64,000 bases of DNA. Source: Streptococcus pseudopneumoniae. Lineage in GTDB: Bacteria > Bacillota > Bacilli > Lactobacillales > Streptococcaceae. Where the stretch lies: the NCBI RefSeq assembly GCF_001073085.1, contig NZ_JVFV01000041.1, positions 1 through 64,000 on the forward strand, written 5' to 3'. Below, one piece after another: positions 51,402 to 60,865 of the stretch. The notes below the pieces were generated by a model. That model had not been told where the DNA came from. It was given only the letters and a program-made list of their open reading frames with translations, and searched no databases. Made by a program: the position numbers and the translations under genes. Positions within the stretch are counted from its first letter, which is position 1; every line of letters begins with the position of its first letter.

Positions 51402-51875
51402 TTAATTCCTTATCTTGTGTTTATGTAGTAGTTTATAGAGGATCCAAGCTAGGTAGCCACCCAAAGTATTGGTCCACAAATCATCAATCTCAAAGACCCG
51501 ATTAAAATCAAAGAAAAAGTCTAAAGCTAGCTGTGTGCACTCGATGCTTAAGCTCAATAAAAAGCTTAACAAAATCACTTTCTTTGTTTTTCTTAATCTA
51601 GGATTGAGATAGAGAAGCTGGAAAATCAATGGAAAAAGCAAGAGGATATTTAAGGCATTCTGCAAAAAAATCCAAAACAGCTGTAAAAGGCTGGTTACTT
51701 CTCCAAGTTTCCAAAAGGAGTTAAAAGGCGTCAAAAGAAAAACCAGGCGTCCAAGATGTTGAATACCTGGAGTTTCCACTCCTGTAGGAAGTTGAGGTTG
51801 GGGAGTAAAGCAAAAACAGACGATACTAAGACTGTATAAAAGCACTCCAAAGCTTAGTAATGTTTTTCGATTCAT
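51402..51875 (-). CDS. VanZ family protein
   Basis: A 157-residue membrane protein with four to five helices and the VanZ signature (LSFLLSLSIECTQLALDFFFDFNRVFEIDDLWTNTLGGYLAW). VanZ-domain proteins affect glycopeptide and lipoglycopeptide susceptibility in some hosts, but most are uncharacterised. It lies between the rlmN and ABC-F genes with 1-bp gaps on both sides, so all three are translated from one message. Confidence 0.9.
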   Translation of the reverse strand: MNRKTLLSFGVLLYSLSIVCFCFTPQPQLPTGVETPGIQHLGRLVFLLTPFNSFWKLGEVTSLLQLFWIFLQNALNILLLFPLIFQLLYLNPRLRKTKKVILLSFLLSLSIECTQLALDFFFDFNRVFEIDDLWTNTLGGYLAWILYKLLHKHKIRN

Positions 51876-51876
51876 C

Positions 51877-52962
51877 TTATGGATTTACTTCAGCTACTGC
51901 TTTTTGACGATCACGCTTCATGGTATTTGAACGCAACTGTCCACAAGCCGCATCGATATCTGTACCATGTTCCTGGCGAACGACACAGTTGACACCTTTT
52001 TTCTTGAGTGTATCATAGAAGGCCATGACACGCTCTTTAGGGCTTCGGCTATACTGATCATGCTCACTAACTGGGTTGTAAGGGATCAAATTGACATAAG
52101 ACAATTTCTTAATGTTCTTAAGCAATTCTGCCAACTCAAGTGCCTGTTCTACTCCGTCATTGACTTCATTTAGCATGATATACTCAAAAGTTACACGGCG
52201 GTTGGTTGTTTCGATGTAATACTCGATAGCTGCAAAGAGCTTTTCAATCGGAAAGGCACGGTTAATCTTCATGATGCTTGAACGCAGTTCATTGTTTGGA
52301 GCATGAAGAGAAACAGCAAGGTTAACCTGTACTCCTTCATTAGCAAATTCACGGATTTTGTGAGCCAAGCCAGAAGTTGAAACAGTGATATGACGAGCAC
52401 CGATAGCCATTCCCTTATCGTCGTTGATAGTACGGATAAAGTTCAAGACGTTATTGTAGTTATCAAATGGCTCTCCGATACCCATTACAACGATATGGCT
52501 TACACGTTCATCTTGTCCACGTTCGTCAAAATACTTTTGAACCAACATAATTTGGGCAACAATTTCTCCATTATTGAGGTCACGTTGTTTCTTGATCAAG
52601 CCTGATGCACAGAAGGTACAACCGATATTGCATCCTACCTGAGTGGTTACACAGACTGATAAACCATAGTGCTGACGCATAAGCACTGTCTCAATTAGCA
52701 TACCATCTGGCAACTCAAAGAGGTACTTGACAGTACCATCGGCTGACTCTTGCACAATGCGTTGTTTCAAAGGATTTACCACAAATTGATCATTGAGTTT
52801 GGCAATCAAATCCTTAGACAAGTTGGTCATTTCTTCAAATGATTGAACACGTTTACGGTAAAGCCATTCCCAGATTTGATCAGCACGGAATTTCTTTTCT
52901 CCTTGCTCCAAGACCCACTCTTGCATTCCTTGACGTGTTAAACTATAAATCGACGGTTTCAT
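51877..52962 (-). CDS. rlmN: 23S rRNA/tRNA (adenine-C2-)-methyltransferase RlmN
   Basis: A 361-residue radical SAM enzyme that methylates C2 of A2503 in 23S rRNA and A37 of some tRNAs. The [4Fe-4S] motif [10 protein letters not shown] (CxxxCxxC) is near residue 115, and the catalytic C-terminal cysteine lies in DIDAACGQL. It contributes to translational fidelity. It starts shortly after the YutD gene and precedes the VanZ and ABC-F genes in a four-gene run. Confidence 0.97.
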   Translation of the reverse strand: MKPSIYSLTRQGMQEWVLEQGEKKFRADQIWEWLYRKRVQSFEEMTNLSKDLIAKLNDQFVVNPLKQRIVQESADGTVKYLFELPDGMLIETVLMRQHYGLSVCVTTQVGCNIGCTFCASGLIKKQRDLNNGEIVAQIMLVQKYFDERGQDERVSHIVVMGIGEPFDNYNNVLNFIRTINDDKGMAIGARHITVSTSGLAHKIREFANEGVQVNLAVSLHAPNNELRSSIMKINRAFPIEKLFAAIEYYIETTNRRVTFEYIMLNEVNDGVEQALELAELLKNIKKLSYVNLIPYNPVSEHDQYSRSPKERVMAFYDTLKKKGVNCVVRQEHGTDIDAACGQLRSNTMKRDRQKAVAEVNP

Positions 52963-52978
52963 CTTTTCTCCTTATTTT

Positions 52979-53512
52979 CTAGTCCTTCTTACGGATAACG
53001 AAATGACGTTGCCCCTTATCTTCTTTCTGAGATTTCTGTTCTTTTGAACGGCGTCTATTTCTCTTATCTGTATGATTTTTTTTCTTACTTTGAGAAGTCT
53101 TTTTCCCTTTGCGAGAGTCCTTTTCTTCCTCTTTTTTGCGCATCTTTTGGTCAAATGGTGCTCGTTTAGGAACTTCATTTTCTAGAACAAAATAGGCACA
53201 TCCATAGCTACAATACTCTAGTAGGTAGTCTTGCAAGCGACTGATTTTTTCTAAAGATTCTTCAGCTCGTTCATTCTTATAAAATCCCCGTAAGCGTAAC
53301 TGCTCATTACTCCAGTCTCCTACGATATAGTCGAACTTGGTCAAAACTTCTGAAAAACGTTGAGTAAAAGCTGTTGCATCAAAAGCATCCTTGCTATTTT
53401 CAACTAGAGTAAAAACAAAATCTTCAGCTTCCACTCTGTTTCCAGTCAGTTGAAATTCGGGACCAGGGAATTTATTGTAATTATATAATTCGGGTGCAAT
53501 TTCTTTACGCAT
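52979..53512 (-). CDS. YutD family protein
   Basis: A 177-residue protein of the YutD family (DUF1027) in residues 1-110: YNYNKFPGPEFQLTGNRVEAEDFVFTLVENSKDAFDATAFTQRFSEVLTKFDYIVGDWSNEQLRLRGFY. A Lys/Arg/Glu-rich low-complexity tail (about 125-177), probably disordered and nucleic-acid binding, follows. I start at ATG 53510-53512 behind AAAGGAAG. A TTG 5 codons upstream is unlikely. Function unknown; neighbours suggest a ribosome link. Confidence 0.85.
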   Translation of the reverse strand: MRKEIAPELYNYNKFPGPEFQLTGNRVEAEDFVFTLVENSKDAFDATAFTQRFSEVLTKFDYIVGDWSNEQLRLRGFYKNERAEESLEKISRLQDYLLEYCSYGCAYFVLENEVPKRAPFDQKMRKKEEEKDSRKGKKTSQSKKKNHTDKRNRRRSKEQKSQKEDKGQRHFVIRKKD

Positions 53513-53648
53513 AATCTTCCTTTTCAACGATTACTTAATACTCTATTCTACCATATTTTCGCCACATTTTCACCTTTAGTATTAAAATGAAAAAAATCTG
53601 ACGATTTTAGCATTGATTAGCTGAAGGTTACTCCATTTTTAAAACAAG

Positions 53649-53674
53649 AAAAAACTGGGAATTCCCAGTTTTTT
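53649..53674 (-). terminator. Aquaporin gene terminator
   Basis: Perfect palindrome AAAAACTGGGAATTCCCAGTTTTTT, 6 bp after the stop. Confidence 0.9.
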
Positions 53675-53679
53675 AATGA

Positions 53680-54549
53680 TTACATATAAAGGAACTTGAA
53701 GAGCATTACTGCTGTAATACCAGCCGCAATCGGTGCAACTACTGGTACCCAAGCATACCACCATTTTGAATCTCCCTTGTGTTCACCAAGGATTGATTTT
53801 GGAAGGAAGGCATGAAGGAGACGTGGTCCAAGGTCACGAGCTGGGTTCAAACCTGGCCCTGTAGGTCCACCAAGAGAGGCAACCAATGCCATAACCAAGA
53901 AACCTAGTCCTAAGTGAGCTACAGAAAGACCTGCAGTTGTATGTGGTGCCACTTGTGCTTTCACAGCGATTTGTGATAAGTCAAGTGTTTGGCCAGATTG
54001 GCTAGCCATTTGTTTCATGTATTGGAGAACTTCAGCACCAAAAAAGTTCTTTGTCATACCAAGTGCTGCAAAGAAGAGAACGAATGAACCAACAAACTCG
54101 TTGATAAAACCGTTAACTGTTGCTGCAAAGCGTGATTCTTTTGTACCTTGGTCAATACTTGAAATTGTTGAGAATGTTCCCAAGATATTGTTTGCTTTTT
54201 CAGTTTGCAAGTAGTATGGACGGTGAGTTGCAACAACCAAGGCTTGTCCGAAGATTGCTCCCAAGACTTGTGCAACGATGTATGGTACTACTTGTGCCCA
54301 AGGGAAAAGTCCGCTAACTGCTAGACCAAGAGTGAAGGCTGGGTTGATGTGGTTACCAGAAACATTACCAAACATCAAGGCAGGGATCATAACCCCCATA
54401 CCGTAACCAACAGCGATAACGAGCCAGCCACTTTGGTGACCTTTCGTACCTTTAAGTTCAACGTTGGCAACTGCACCATTTCCCAAGATGATCAAGATGG
54501 CTGTTCCCAAAAATTCAGTGGCATATTTGACTGCCCATGCGAAATCCAT
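53680..54549 (-). CDS. Aquaglyceroporin (MIP family, GlpF/Gla-type)
   Basis: A 289-residue MIP channel. The two pore motifs are GNHINPAFTLG (NPA) and PGLNPARDLGPRLLHA (NPAR with the Asp typical of glycerol facilitators). An enlarged extracellular loop (about 160-195, FFGAEVLQYMKQMASQSGQTL) resembles the long-loop Gla channel of lactic acid bacteria. It admits glycerol and small polyols plus water. A cre-like sequence of doubtful quality lies upstream at 54639-54652. Confidence 0.93.
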   Translation of the reverse strand: MDFAWAVKYATEFLGTAILIILGNGAVANVELKGTKGHQSGWLVIAVGYGMGVMIPALMFGNVSGNHINPAFTLGLAVSGLFPWAQVVPYIVAQVLGAIFGQALVVATHRPYYLQTEKANNILGTFSTISSIDQGTKESRFAATVNGFINEFVGSFVLFFAALGMTKNFFGAEVLQYMKQMASQSGQTLDLSQIAVKAQVAPHTTAGLSVAHLGLGFLVMALVASLGGPTGPGLNPARDLGPRLLHAFLPKSILGEHKGDSKWWYAWVPVVAPIAAGITAVMLFKFLYM

Positions 54550-54663
54550 TGATAGATTCTCCTTAATATTTTTTAGACAATCCCTATTCTATCAATTTTT
54601 AAGCCTTTTAGCAACAGATTTTCTAAAAGAATACTGCGGGAAAACGCTTTTATTTTGGTTCTT

Positions 54664-54697
54664 AAAAAAAGACCTAACAAACTAGGTTTGTTAGGTC
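54664..54697 (-). terminator. Terminator of the ATP-grasp/esterase cluster
   Basis: GACCTAACAAA (54671-54681) and TTTGTTAGGTC (54687-54697) form a perfect 11-bp stem with a T-run on the minus strand. Confidence 0.92.
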
Positions 54698-54707
54698 AAA
54701 ATTTTGA

Positions 54708-55874
54708 TTATTCTTGACGTTGTCCAAAGTCCTGAATCATCTGCTCCATTTCCTCACGACTTGGTGTCGTTAGCATATAGAGAAAGTCTCCTTGCAATTC
54801 AGCAAAGGCTGCAGGCATGATTTTCTTGACCTTGAATTGCTGACCGTATTTGGCAAGCAAGTCTTCTTCTGAATAAACATAGTTGGCATTGGCGCGACGA
54901 GATGTTGCCAAGCAGTACAGGGGCTCGAATTGTGAAGCAGGGAATGGCTCACCCGCAACGATCGCTGCATAGCCCTTGTACAAATCAAAAGAGTGGGCAT
55001 AGTTATAAACATCAATGGTGAAGCCACCCGCTGGACGGTTGTTATACTCAATGGCAATATAATCATCACCCTCACGGAAGAACTCGATATGGAAGAATCG
55101 TTCTTTCATACCAAATTCCTTGACAATAGCCTCACCATATTTACGAAGTTTTGGATCCATATCTTTAAGAACATAATAAGAATTGTCCATCTTGTAAATC
55201 ATGAGATCAAGCGGTGTATGGGCATAGTCAAAGGTCGTAGAAAAGACGATATTTCCATCTCTATCTACCAAACCATCAAAGGTACAGATTTCACTAGAGG
55301 TGACAAATTTTTCAAAGAAATAAACGGTTGAATGGTCCCACTCTGCCTTGAAATGATGGATATCCTCTTCTGTTTCAAGCTTGAAGGTTGCTGCCGCTCC
55401 CACTCCATTGTCAGGTTTGTCAATCATCGGAAGGCCAATTTCTTTCACAGCTTTGTCAACATCTGCATCAGTTTCAATGACAGCACCTGGAACCACTGGA
55501 ACTCCAGCTTTTTTGAAGAGTTTCTTCATTTCAGACTTGAACTTGGTCTTTTTGAGGTCGTCTGGTTTGGCACCAAAGACATTAAATTGTTCACGAAGAG
55601 CAGCATCCAACTCTAGCCAGTATTCATTGTGAGATTCGATGCGGTCAATTGGACCATGCTTATAAAAGAGAAAGGCAACTGCACGTTTAACTTCATCAAT
55701 ATTTTCAAGATTATCAACACGGAAATACTCAGTCAAGCTATTGCGCAATGGTTCATCTAGTTGTTCGTAGGGTTCTTGCCCAATCCCTAGAACGGTGATT
55801 CCTTTATTGGCTAGTTCAATACTAAACTGTTGGAAATTTTGTGGGTAATAGGGTGAAATTACAAGATAATTCAT
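54708..55874 (-). CDS. ATP-grasp domain ligase
   Basis: A 388-residue ATP-grasp protein. The N-terminal pre-ATP-grasp domain (YLVISPYYPQNFQQFSIELANKGITVLGIG) is followed by the ATP-binding core: KTKFKSEMKKLFKKAGVPVVPG, the nucleotide lysine in MIDKPDNGVGAAAT, and the metal-binding FHIEFFREGDDYIAIEYNNRPAGG (ExN). It should couple a carboxylate to an amine or thiol through an acyl-phosphate; the substrates are unknown. It is last of a three-gene cluster with two esterase-like genes (gaps 12 and 21 bp), suggesting one pathway. Confidence 0.85.
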   Translation of the reverse strand: MNYLVISPYYPQNFQQFSIELANKGITVLGIGQEPYEQLDEPLRNSLTEYFRVDNLENIDEVKRAVAFLFYKHGPIDRIESHNEYWLELDAALREQFNVFGAKPDDLKKTKFKSEMKKLFKKAGVPVVPGAVIETDADVDKAVKEIGLPMIDKPDNGVGAAATFKLETEEDIHHFKAEWDHSTVYFFEKFVTSSEICTFDGLVDRDGNIVFSTTFDYAHTPLDLMIYKMDNSYYVLKDMDPKLRKYGEAIVKEFGMKERFFHIEFFREGDDYIAIEYNNRPAGGFTIDVYNYAHSFDLYKGYAAIVAGEPFPASQFEPLYCLATSRRANANYVYSEEDLLAKYGQQFKVKKIMPAAFAELQGDFLYMLTTPSREEMEQMIQDFGQRQE

Positions 55875-55886
55875 AAGCGACTCCTT

Positions 55887-56627
55887 TTATAGACTCATGT
55901 GACCGAGGAAATATGGCATTTGTTTGCGCCACCAATCCCAATCATGGGCGACATCATGTCCCCATTCTGCAAACCAGGCAGGAATTTGTTTTTGGTCAAA
56001 GGCTTCTTTTAACTTGTAGTAAGAAGGCAGGCCATCATGCTCCCAAGCACCTAAGCCAGTACAAATCACAATCTCAGCCTGACGGTAACGGTCAATAAAC
56101 CAACCATCATTTTGATTCCAGATGTAGTCTACTGGTGAATTTTGATAGATAGAATCATCATTGTAGTAGTCACCTACAAAAAAGCGTGCGTCATAGACAC
56201 CACTGAGGGCGATTACCTTGGTAAAGACATCTGGATGCTGAAGGAAAAAGTTAAGTGCATGATAGGCTCCCATAGAGCATCCTGTCGTCATCATGCCGTC
56301 GAACCAGCCTGTCTTGTGCTTGATAAAAGGAATGGCTTCTTCAATAACGTATCGCTCATAAGCACGGTGCATTTCAGCTTGGTCATGACCATTTTTCCAT
56401 GTTGCTAGCCAACTCTCACTATCGACACTTGAAAGGGTAAAGAATTGCACTCGACCTTCCTCGATAAAGGATGCACATGCATCAATCATGCCAAAATCAT
56501 AGTATTCATTGTGGCTACCACCTGAGGAAGCAAAGACAACCACTGGGATACCCGCATGTCCGTAACGATTAACATACATTTCACGGTTAAGATGACCACT
56601 CCAGTGGCTAAGATGTTCAATATTCAT
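55887..56627 (-). CDS. Esterase-family alpha/beta hydrolase
   Basis: A 246-residue protein of the esterase D/antigen 85-like (PF00756) family. The nucleophile Ser lies in TTGCSMGAYHALNFF (near residue 117), a catalytic Asp candidate is in the IVICTGLGAWEHD region, and His in WGHDVAHDWDWWR. It is cytosolic by sequence (no signal peptide). It sits between another esterase gene and an ATP-grasp gene. In this family substrates range from glutathione conjugates to siderophores and peptides. Confidence 0.85.
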   Translation of the reverse strand: MNIEHLSHWSGHLNREMYVNRYGHAGIPVVVFASSGGSHNEYYDFGMIDACASFIEEGRVQFFTLSSVDSESWLATWKNGHDQAEMHRAYERYVIEEAIPFIKHKTGWFDGMMTTGCSMGAYHALNFFLQHPDVFTKVIALSGVYDARFFVGDYYNDDSIYQNSPVDYIWNQNDGWFIDRYRQAEIVICTGLGAWEHDGLPSYYKLKEAFDQKQIPAWFAEWGHDVAHDWDWWRKQMPYFLGHMSL

Positions 56628-56648
56628 ATCCTGTCTCCTTTATACTAA

Positions 56649-57497
56649 TTACCAATTTTCTGCAAAAAAGCGTAGGCAAGCTGGAAGATTTTCTGACCAT
56701 GGCACTTCATGGTGAATGGCTCCAGCCTGAACCTTGAGAGAGAGATTTTCCAACTCAACTCCTCCTGCTATTAAATCATGATAATAGCGAAGGGAAGAGT
56801 CGATATAGGCCTGCTTAATATTTCCAGCCATGAGGGTCTTGTCTGTATCGTCTGCTTCTTCCGTACCAACATAGATAAAGACACGCTGGTCAGGCAATAG
56901 TTTTTTTCGCTCGATATAGCGATCAAAGGCCTCTTGGTGAAGCCAGTTAGCTGATGAGAAAACTCCCAAACATCCAATCTGATCCTGATACTCCAAGCCA
57001 ATAAACTGGGTAATATTTCCACCCAGAGAAGATCCAACCATAGCAGTGTGCTTGCGATCCGACTTTGTCCGATAGTTTTCGTCGATAAAGGGTTTGACCA
57101 CTTCCATGACAAACTCAGCGTACTCGACACCTTTACCACCAAATTGTTGGCCAGGAATGTTGGATTCTTGGAATTTCCATGCCGCATACTCGTTCATTCG
57201 ACCAAGACCATCATTGTCAATAGCCACAACAATCATACGACTGATATCTGGATTTCGCTTGATGGCAGGAATAATCTTCCAAGAATGTCCAACGTAAGAT
57301 TCCTTACTATAAAAGACGTTTTGTCCATCGTGAAAATACACAACTGGGTAGCTTCTATCCGTGTCTTTATCATAGTTTTTGGGGAGGAGAACACGTACCC
57401 GGCGCTCCTTACCTGTGTAAGGAACCACTAATTTATGCTCTCGCATTTTTAGATAAAAATAAGATTGATTCATTGTCAGAAAACTCTCTATATTCAA
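56649..57497 (-). CDS. Esterase-family alpha/beta hydrolase
   Basis: A 282-residue member of the same PF00756 family as its neighbour. It has the opening RVRVLLPKNYDKDTDRSYPVVYFHDGQNVF, nucleophile elbow MVGSSLGGNITQFI (Ser near residue 152) and C-terminal AIHHEVPWSENL with the catalytic His. Also cytosolic. First gene of the three-gene cluster. The upstream gap to thiI holds only a terminator, so its own promoter must lie in 57498-57530. Confidence 0.87.
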   Translation of the reverse strand: MNIESFLTMNQSYFYLKMREHKLVVPYTGKERRVRVLLPKNYDKDTDRSYPVVYFHDGQNVFYSKESYVGHSWKIIPAIKRNPDISRMIVVAIDNDGLGRMNEYAAWKFQESNIPGQQFGGKGVEYAEFVMEVVKPFIDENYRTKSDRKHTAMVGSSLGGNITQFIGLEYQDQIGCLGVFSSANWLHQEAFDRYIERKKLLPDQRVFIYVGTEEADDTDKTLMAGNIKQAYIDSSLRYYHDLIAGGVELENLSLKVQAGAIHHEVPWSENLPACLRFFAENW

Positions 57498-57526
57498 AAT
57501 TTTATCTTATTATAGCACAAAAATAG

Positions 57527-57575
57527 AAAAAAAGTCAGTTTCCGTCTAAATTTAGAACAAAAAACTAACTTTTTC
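57527..57575 (-). terminator. thiI terminator
   Basis: AAAAAGTCAGTTT and AAACTAACTTTTT pair across a roughly 20-nt loop, 34 bp after the thiI stop. Confidence 0.75.
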
Positions 57576-57608
57576 TACTTATTTTCTCTATTCTTCTGGA
57601 TTTTCTAA

Positions 57609-58823
57609 TTAGAGGAGATCGTCAATTAGCTCATCAACTGCATCCTTCTCAGCTTGAGGCGTAATTTCAGTAATCATGATTCCTGCTACTGCACGTTCAA
57701 CCAGACCTTCGACATCCATACGTGTTTCATACTGCTCTGCATTCTTAATCTTTGGATTTGTCTTCGGACGATCGGGTGCAAAAATCGTACAACAATCTTC
57801 AAACGGCTGGATAGAAATTTCAAAGGTATCAATTTCTTGCGCAATGTCAATGATTTCTAGCTTATCCATAGTCACAACTGGACGGATAATTGGTGTATTA
57901 GTCACCGCATTGATAGCCTGCATACTCTCCAGGGTTTGGCTTGCCACCTGACCAAGACTTTCACCATTGATGATGACCAAACCATTTCTCACTTCACGGA
58001 TACGGTCCGTAATGCGCATCATAAAGCGGCGAGTCAGAGTCATGAGATAAGCTTCTGGAGCCTTGGCCTTAATCTCTTCTTGAATCTCCGTGAAAGGTAC
58101 TTCGATAAACTGGATATTGCCACCAAATTTAGTCAATTTACGGGTCAAATCTTGGGCTTTTTTGAGGGCACCTGGACTGGTATATGGTGGACTAGCAAAG
58201 TGAACAGCTTCGATATCCACTCCACGTTTTAGAGCTAGATAACCTGCTACAGGAGAGTCAATCCCCCCTGACAACATGAGCATGCCTTTCCCTGAAGTTC
58301 CAACCGGTAAACCACCAACTCCTCGAATGGTTTCATAAGAAAGGTAGGCCGCCTCTTCACGAATCTCCACCTGAAGATTGATGTCAGGATTTTTCATTTG
58401 TGCTTGTACATTGGGAATGGCTTCAAATACTGCACCACCAAGAGTTTGGTTCAACTCACGACTGTCTAACTCAAAGTTGTGGTCGCTTCGCTTGCTTGAG
58501 ATTTTAAAGGTCATACCTTCCTTGTAGATGTCCTTCATAATCTCTTGGACAGCAGATTTCAGAACTTCTACAGATTTTTCAACCTTGTATACTGGCGAAA
58601 AGTTTTGAATCCCGAAAACTTGCTTGAGTGACTCGGCAACTGCTGTGTAGTCGGCACCATTTAGATAAGCATGGGCACGATCGCGGTCTGCTGTCACTTT
58701 GACTTGAGGATAAATGGACAAAACGTCTGAGATATTATTACGTAGTTTATTGATGAAACGCATCCGGTTTTTACCCTTGGTTGAAAGCTCTCCGTAGCGA
58801 ATCATAATTTCTGAATACTGCAT
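57609..58823 (-). CDS. thiI: tRNA 4-thiouridylase ThiI
   Basis: A 404-residue enzyme that makes 4-thiouridine at U8 of tRNA. N-terminal ferredoxin-like and THUMP domains (about 60-165, [24 protein letters not shown] at the very start), then the PP-loop ATP pyrophosphatase motif [12 protein letters not shown] (near 182). No C-terminal rhodanese domain, as usual in Gram-positives, so sulfur is delivered directly by the desulfurase encoded 8 bp upstream. Confidence 0.97.
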   Translation of the reverse strand: MQYSEIMIRYGELSTKGKNRMRFINKLRNNISDVLSIYPQVKVTADRDRAHAYLNGADYTAVAESLKQVFGIQNFSPVYKVEKSVEVLKSAVQEIMKDIYKEGMTFKISSKRSDHNFELDSRELNQTLGGAVFEAIPNVQAQMKNPDINLQVEIREEAAYLSYETIRGVGGLPVGTSGKGMLMLSGGIDSPVAGYLALKRGVDIEAVHFASPPYTSPGALKKAQDLTRKLTKFGGNIQFIEVPFTEIQEEIKAKAPEAYLMTLTRRFMMRITDRIREVRNGLVIINGESLGQVASQTLESMQAINAVTNTPIIRPVVTMDKLEIIDIAQEIDTFEISIQPFEDCCTIFAPDRPKTNPKIKNAEQYETRMDVEGLVERAVAGIMITEITPQAEKDAVDELIDDLL

Positions 58824-58831
58824 GAATGCTC

Positions 58832-59974
58832 CTATCTTACTTTTTTAGTTTGATTGTAGATTAATTTTAGTTTGGTCAAAAATTGCTCAACTTGACTCAT
58901 GTCATTTTCTAGGTCTAGGCTGAGGCGTACTGCTGACTGGGCTTTAGCCTTTTCAATACCCATGGCAATCAGGGTCCCAGCAGGTTTCCCAGCCTTGGAC
59001 GAGCAAGCTGATGTTGTAGAAATGAAAATATCATAGTCTTCAAAAGCATGAACGATGACTTCCCCACGAACTCCCTTAATCCCGAAGGTCAGAATATGAG
59101 GCGCAAAGTCTTCCTCATCTGAGAAAACAAAAATATCTGGATAATCAAGAAGAGCCTGACGGATGACTTCCTTCATCTGACTCGTTTTGTTAGAAAACAA
59201 TTCCAATCTTTCCATAGCTAGACGCAGTGCCTTGGCTGTTGCTGCAATTCCTGCTACATTCTCAGTTGTTGAACGATAGTCACGCTCTTGGCCACCACCA
59301 GTTAAAAGCGGTGTAATTTTCTTGCCAGACTTGATATAGACAAATCCAACACCACGAACTCCGTGGAATTTATGACTAGAGAAGGTCGCAAAATCCACTC
59401 GGTCAGTCAAATACTTTTCTGTCGGAATCTTAGCTAAAGCTTGAACCGCATCAACATGGAAGGAAATCGTTGGTTTATCAGCTAATAGTTCTGATATAGC
59501 TTTAATAGGCTGGATTGAGCCGATTTCATTGTTGACTGCCATAACAGAGACTAGCGTTGTATCAGGACGAAGTAGGTTTTCTAAAGCAGTTACATCTACA
59601 AATCCTTTTTCATTTACAGGTGCAAAATCCACTTCAAACCCTTGAGTCTTGAGCCAGAGAACCGACTCCTTGACTGCTGGGTGCTCAATAGCTGACACAA
59701 TAATGTGTTTACCAAATTGCGCTTTTTCAAAAGCCACACCTTTGATAACCCAATTATCCCCCTCAGTCCCACCAGAGGTAAAGAAGATTTCTTCGCTTTT
59801 CTTGCCAATCAAATCTGCAATCTGCTGTCGAGAAGCTTCTAAAATTCTGCTAGATTGGTCTCCCAAACGATGGAGACTTGAAGGATTTCCAATAATTTTT
59901 GCAGACACTTGCATATAGGTTTCAAGTGCTTCTGGATAAGGCTTAGTCGTTGCCGAATTATCAAAGTAAATCAT
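58832..59974 (-). CDS. Cysteine desulfurase (IscS/NifS family)
   Basis: A 380-residue PLP enzyme releasing sulfur from cysteine as an enzyme persulfide. The PLP lysine is in [11 protein letters not shown] (near residue 198), the substrate-binding N-terminus is [15 protein letters not shown], and the sulfur-carrying cysteine lies on the loop [11 protein letters not shown] (near 322). The adjacency to thiI (8-bp gap) and absence of isc or suf genes argue for dedicated tRNA thiolation, the NifZ-ThiI arrangement of B. subtilis. Confidence 0.94.
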   Translation of the reverse strand: MIYFDNSATTKPYPEALETYMQVSAKIIGNPSSLHRLGDQSSRILEASRQQIADLIGKKSEEIFFTSGGTEGDNWVIKGVAFEKAQFGKHIIVSAIEHPAVKESVLWLKTQGFEVDFAPVNEKGFVDVTALENLLRPDTTLVSVMAVNNEIGSIQPIKAISELLADKPTISFHVDAVQALAKIPTEKYLTDRVDFATFSSHKFHGVRGVGFVYIKSGKKITPLLTGGGQERDYRSTTENVAGIAATAKALRLAMERLELFSNKTSQMKEVIRQALLDYPDIFVFSDEEDFAPHILTFGIKGVRGEVIVHAFEDYDIFISTTSACSSKAGKPAGTLIAMGIEKAKAQSAVRLSLDLENDMSQVEQFLTKLKLIYNQTKKVR

Positions 59975-60110
59975 GGTTTCTCACGCTTTCTAAAATCACT
60001 CCTTCTATTGTATCACGAAACAGTTCAGGCGACAAGAAAGGCAATTCAGGTTCATTTAAGTTTTTTTTAAAGATTTTCGGTATAATGAATTTTAGTAAAG
60101 GAGAGATATT

Positions 60111-60536
60111 ATGTCTAATTATCGTAGAACATCAAAACCTAAAACGGAACACATCAAAAAAGGATTTACTGTCTTTCAAAAAACGATTGCTACTATCGGT
60201 AGTATTCTGGGGCTAATTACTGCAAGCATCACCATCATGAATGCTATGAATAATAACAACAATAACAACAATAATAACTCTAAAAAAGAAACTACGACAA
60301 CCCAGACAACTGTCATAAAAGAGATTCAAAAGGAATCCCCTCAAGAGAACACTACTCCCAACAAGGATAATACTTCTACAAAAGAAAACACACAAGAAGA
60401 AACAACAACTCAATCTAGTAGCAGTGAAGAAAGCAAGAAAGAAGATACTAGCAGTAAACAAGAACAACCGACTGCTCCTTCTTCTAGCACTCAAACAACA
60501 GATACAAAAACGTCTACTACTAATGGAGCTTCCTAA
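60111..60536 (+). CDS. DUF6556-like membrane-anchored protein with Asn tract and Ser/Thr-rich tail
   Basis: A 141-residue protein. A basic N-terminus and one membrane helix (about 22-45, FQKTIATIGSILGLITASITI) are followed by ten consecutive asparagines encoded only by AAT/AAC, then an 85-residue Thr/Ser/Glu/Lys-rich tail that should be extracytoplasmic and disordered. The N-terminal part resembles DUF6556 of streptococci. No catalytic motif. AAGGAGAG precedes the ATG. The tail is a candidate for O-glycosylation or cell-wall interaction (inference). Confidence 0.75.
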   Translation: MSNYRRTSKPKTEHIKKGFTVFQKTIATIGSILGLITASITIMNAMNNNNNNNNNNSKKETTTTQTTVIKEIQKESPQENTTPNKDNTSTKENTQEETTTQSSSSEESKKEDTSSKQEQPTAPSSSTQTTDTKTSTTNGAS

Positions 60537-60547
60537 AAGAACTATCT

Positions 60548-60699
60548 AATACTCTTCAAAAATCTCTTCAAACCACGTCAGCTTCGTCTTGCCGTATATG
60601 TGTTACTGACTTCGTCAGTTCTATCCACAACCTCAAAACAGTGTTTTGAGCAACCTACGGCTCGCTTCCTAGTTTGCTCTTTGATTTTCATTGAGTATA
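60548..60699 (-). repeat. BOX element (boxA-boxB-boxC type)
   Basis: The 152-bp minus-strand sequence begins TATACTCAATGAAAATCAAA and ends GAAGAGTATT. It contains the boxB-like stem CAAAACACTGTTTTG and the TACGGCAAGACGAAGCTGACG segment targeted by BOX-PCR primers. The length fits one copy each of A, B and C modules. BOX elements are abundant in pneumococcus and found in its close relatives. They form stable RNA and can alter expression of neighbours, here the DUF6556-like gene. Confidence 0.93.
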
Positions 60700-60703
60700 A
60701 CAG

Positions 60704-60730
60704 CCAGTGATTAAATCGCTGGTTTTTTTC
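60704..60730 (+). terminator. Terminator downstream of the BOX element
   Basis: CCAGTGATT-A-AATCGCTGG followed by seven T residues. It would end transcription reading through the BOX element. Confidence 0.8.
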
Positions 60731-60751
60731 ATAGTTCATTATCAATCCCAT

Positions 60752-60808
60752 AAAAAAGCGAACAAGACCAGATTCTGTTTATCAGAAAACTAGTTTTGTC
60801 CGCTTTTT
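60752..60808. terminator. Bidirectional terminator after the surface-protein gene
   Basis: AAAAAGCGAACAAGAC pairs with GTTTTGTCCGCTTTTT, with an inner stem around TCTGTTTATCAGA. It serves the large minus-strand surface-protein gene ending at 60866. Confidence 0.8.
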
Positions 60809-60865
60809 ATGATCGAGATTAGTCTCTTGATCCAATCTCTATGACTTGGATGCTATAACATCATT

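Noticed and set aside
54639-54652. CcpA cre site upstream of the aquaglyceroporin (GGAAAACGCTTTTA)
   Set aside because: The core is palindromic but about four of 14 positions differ from a good streptococcal cre; too weak to list as a site.
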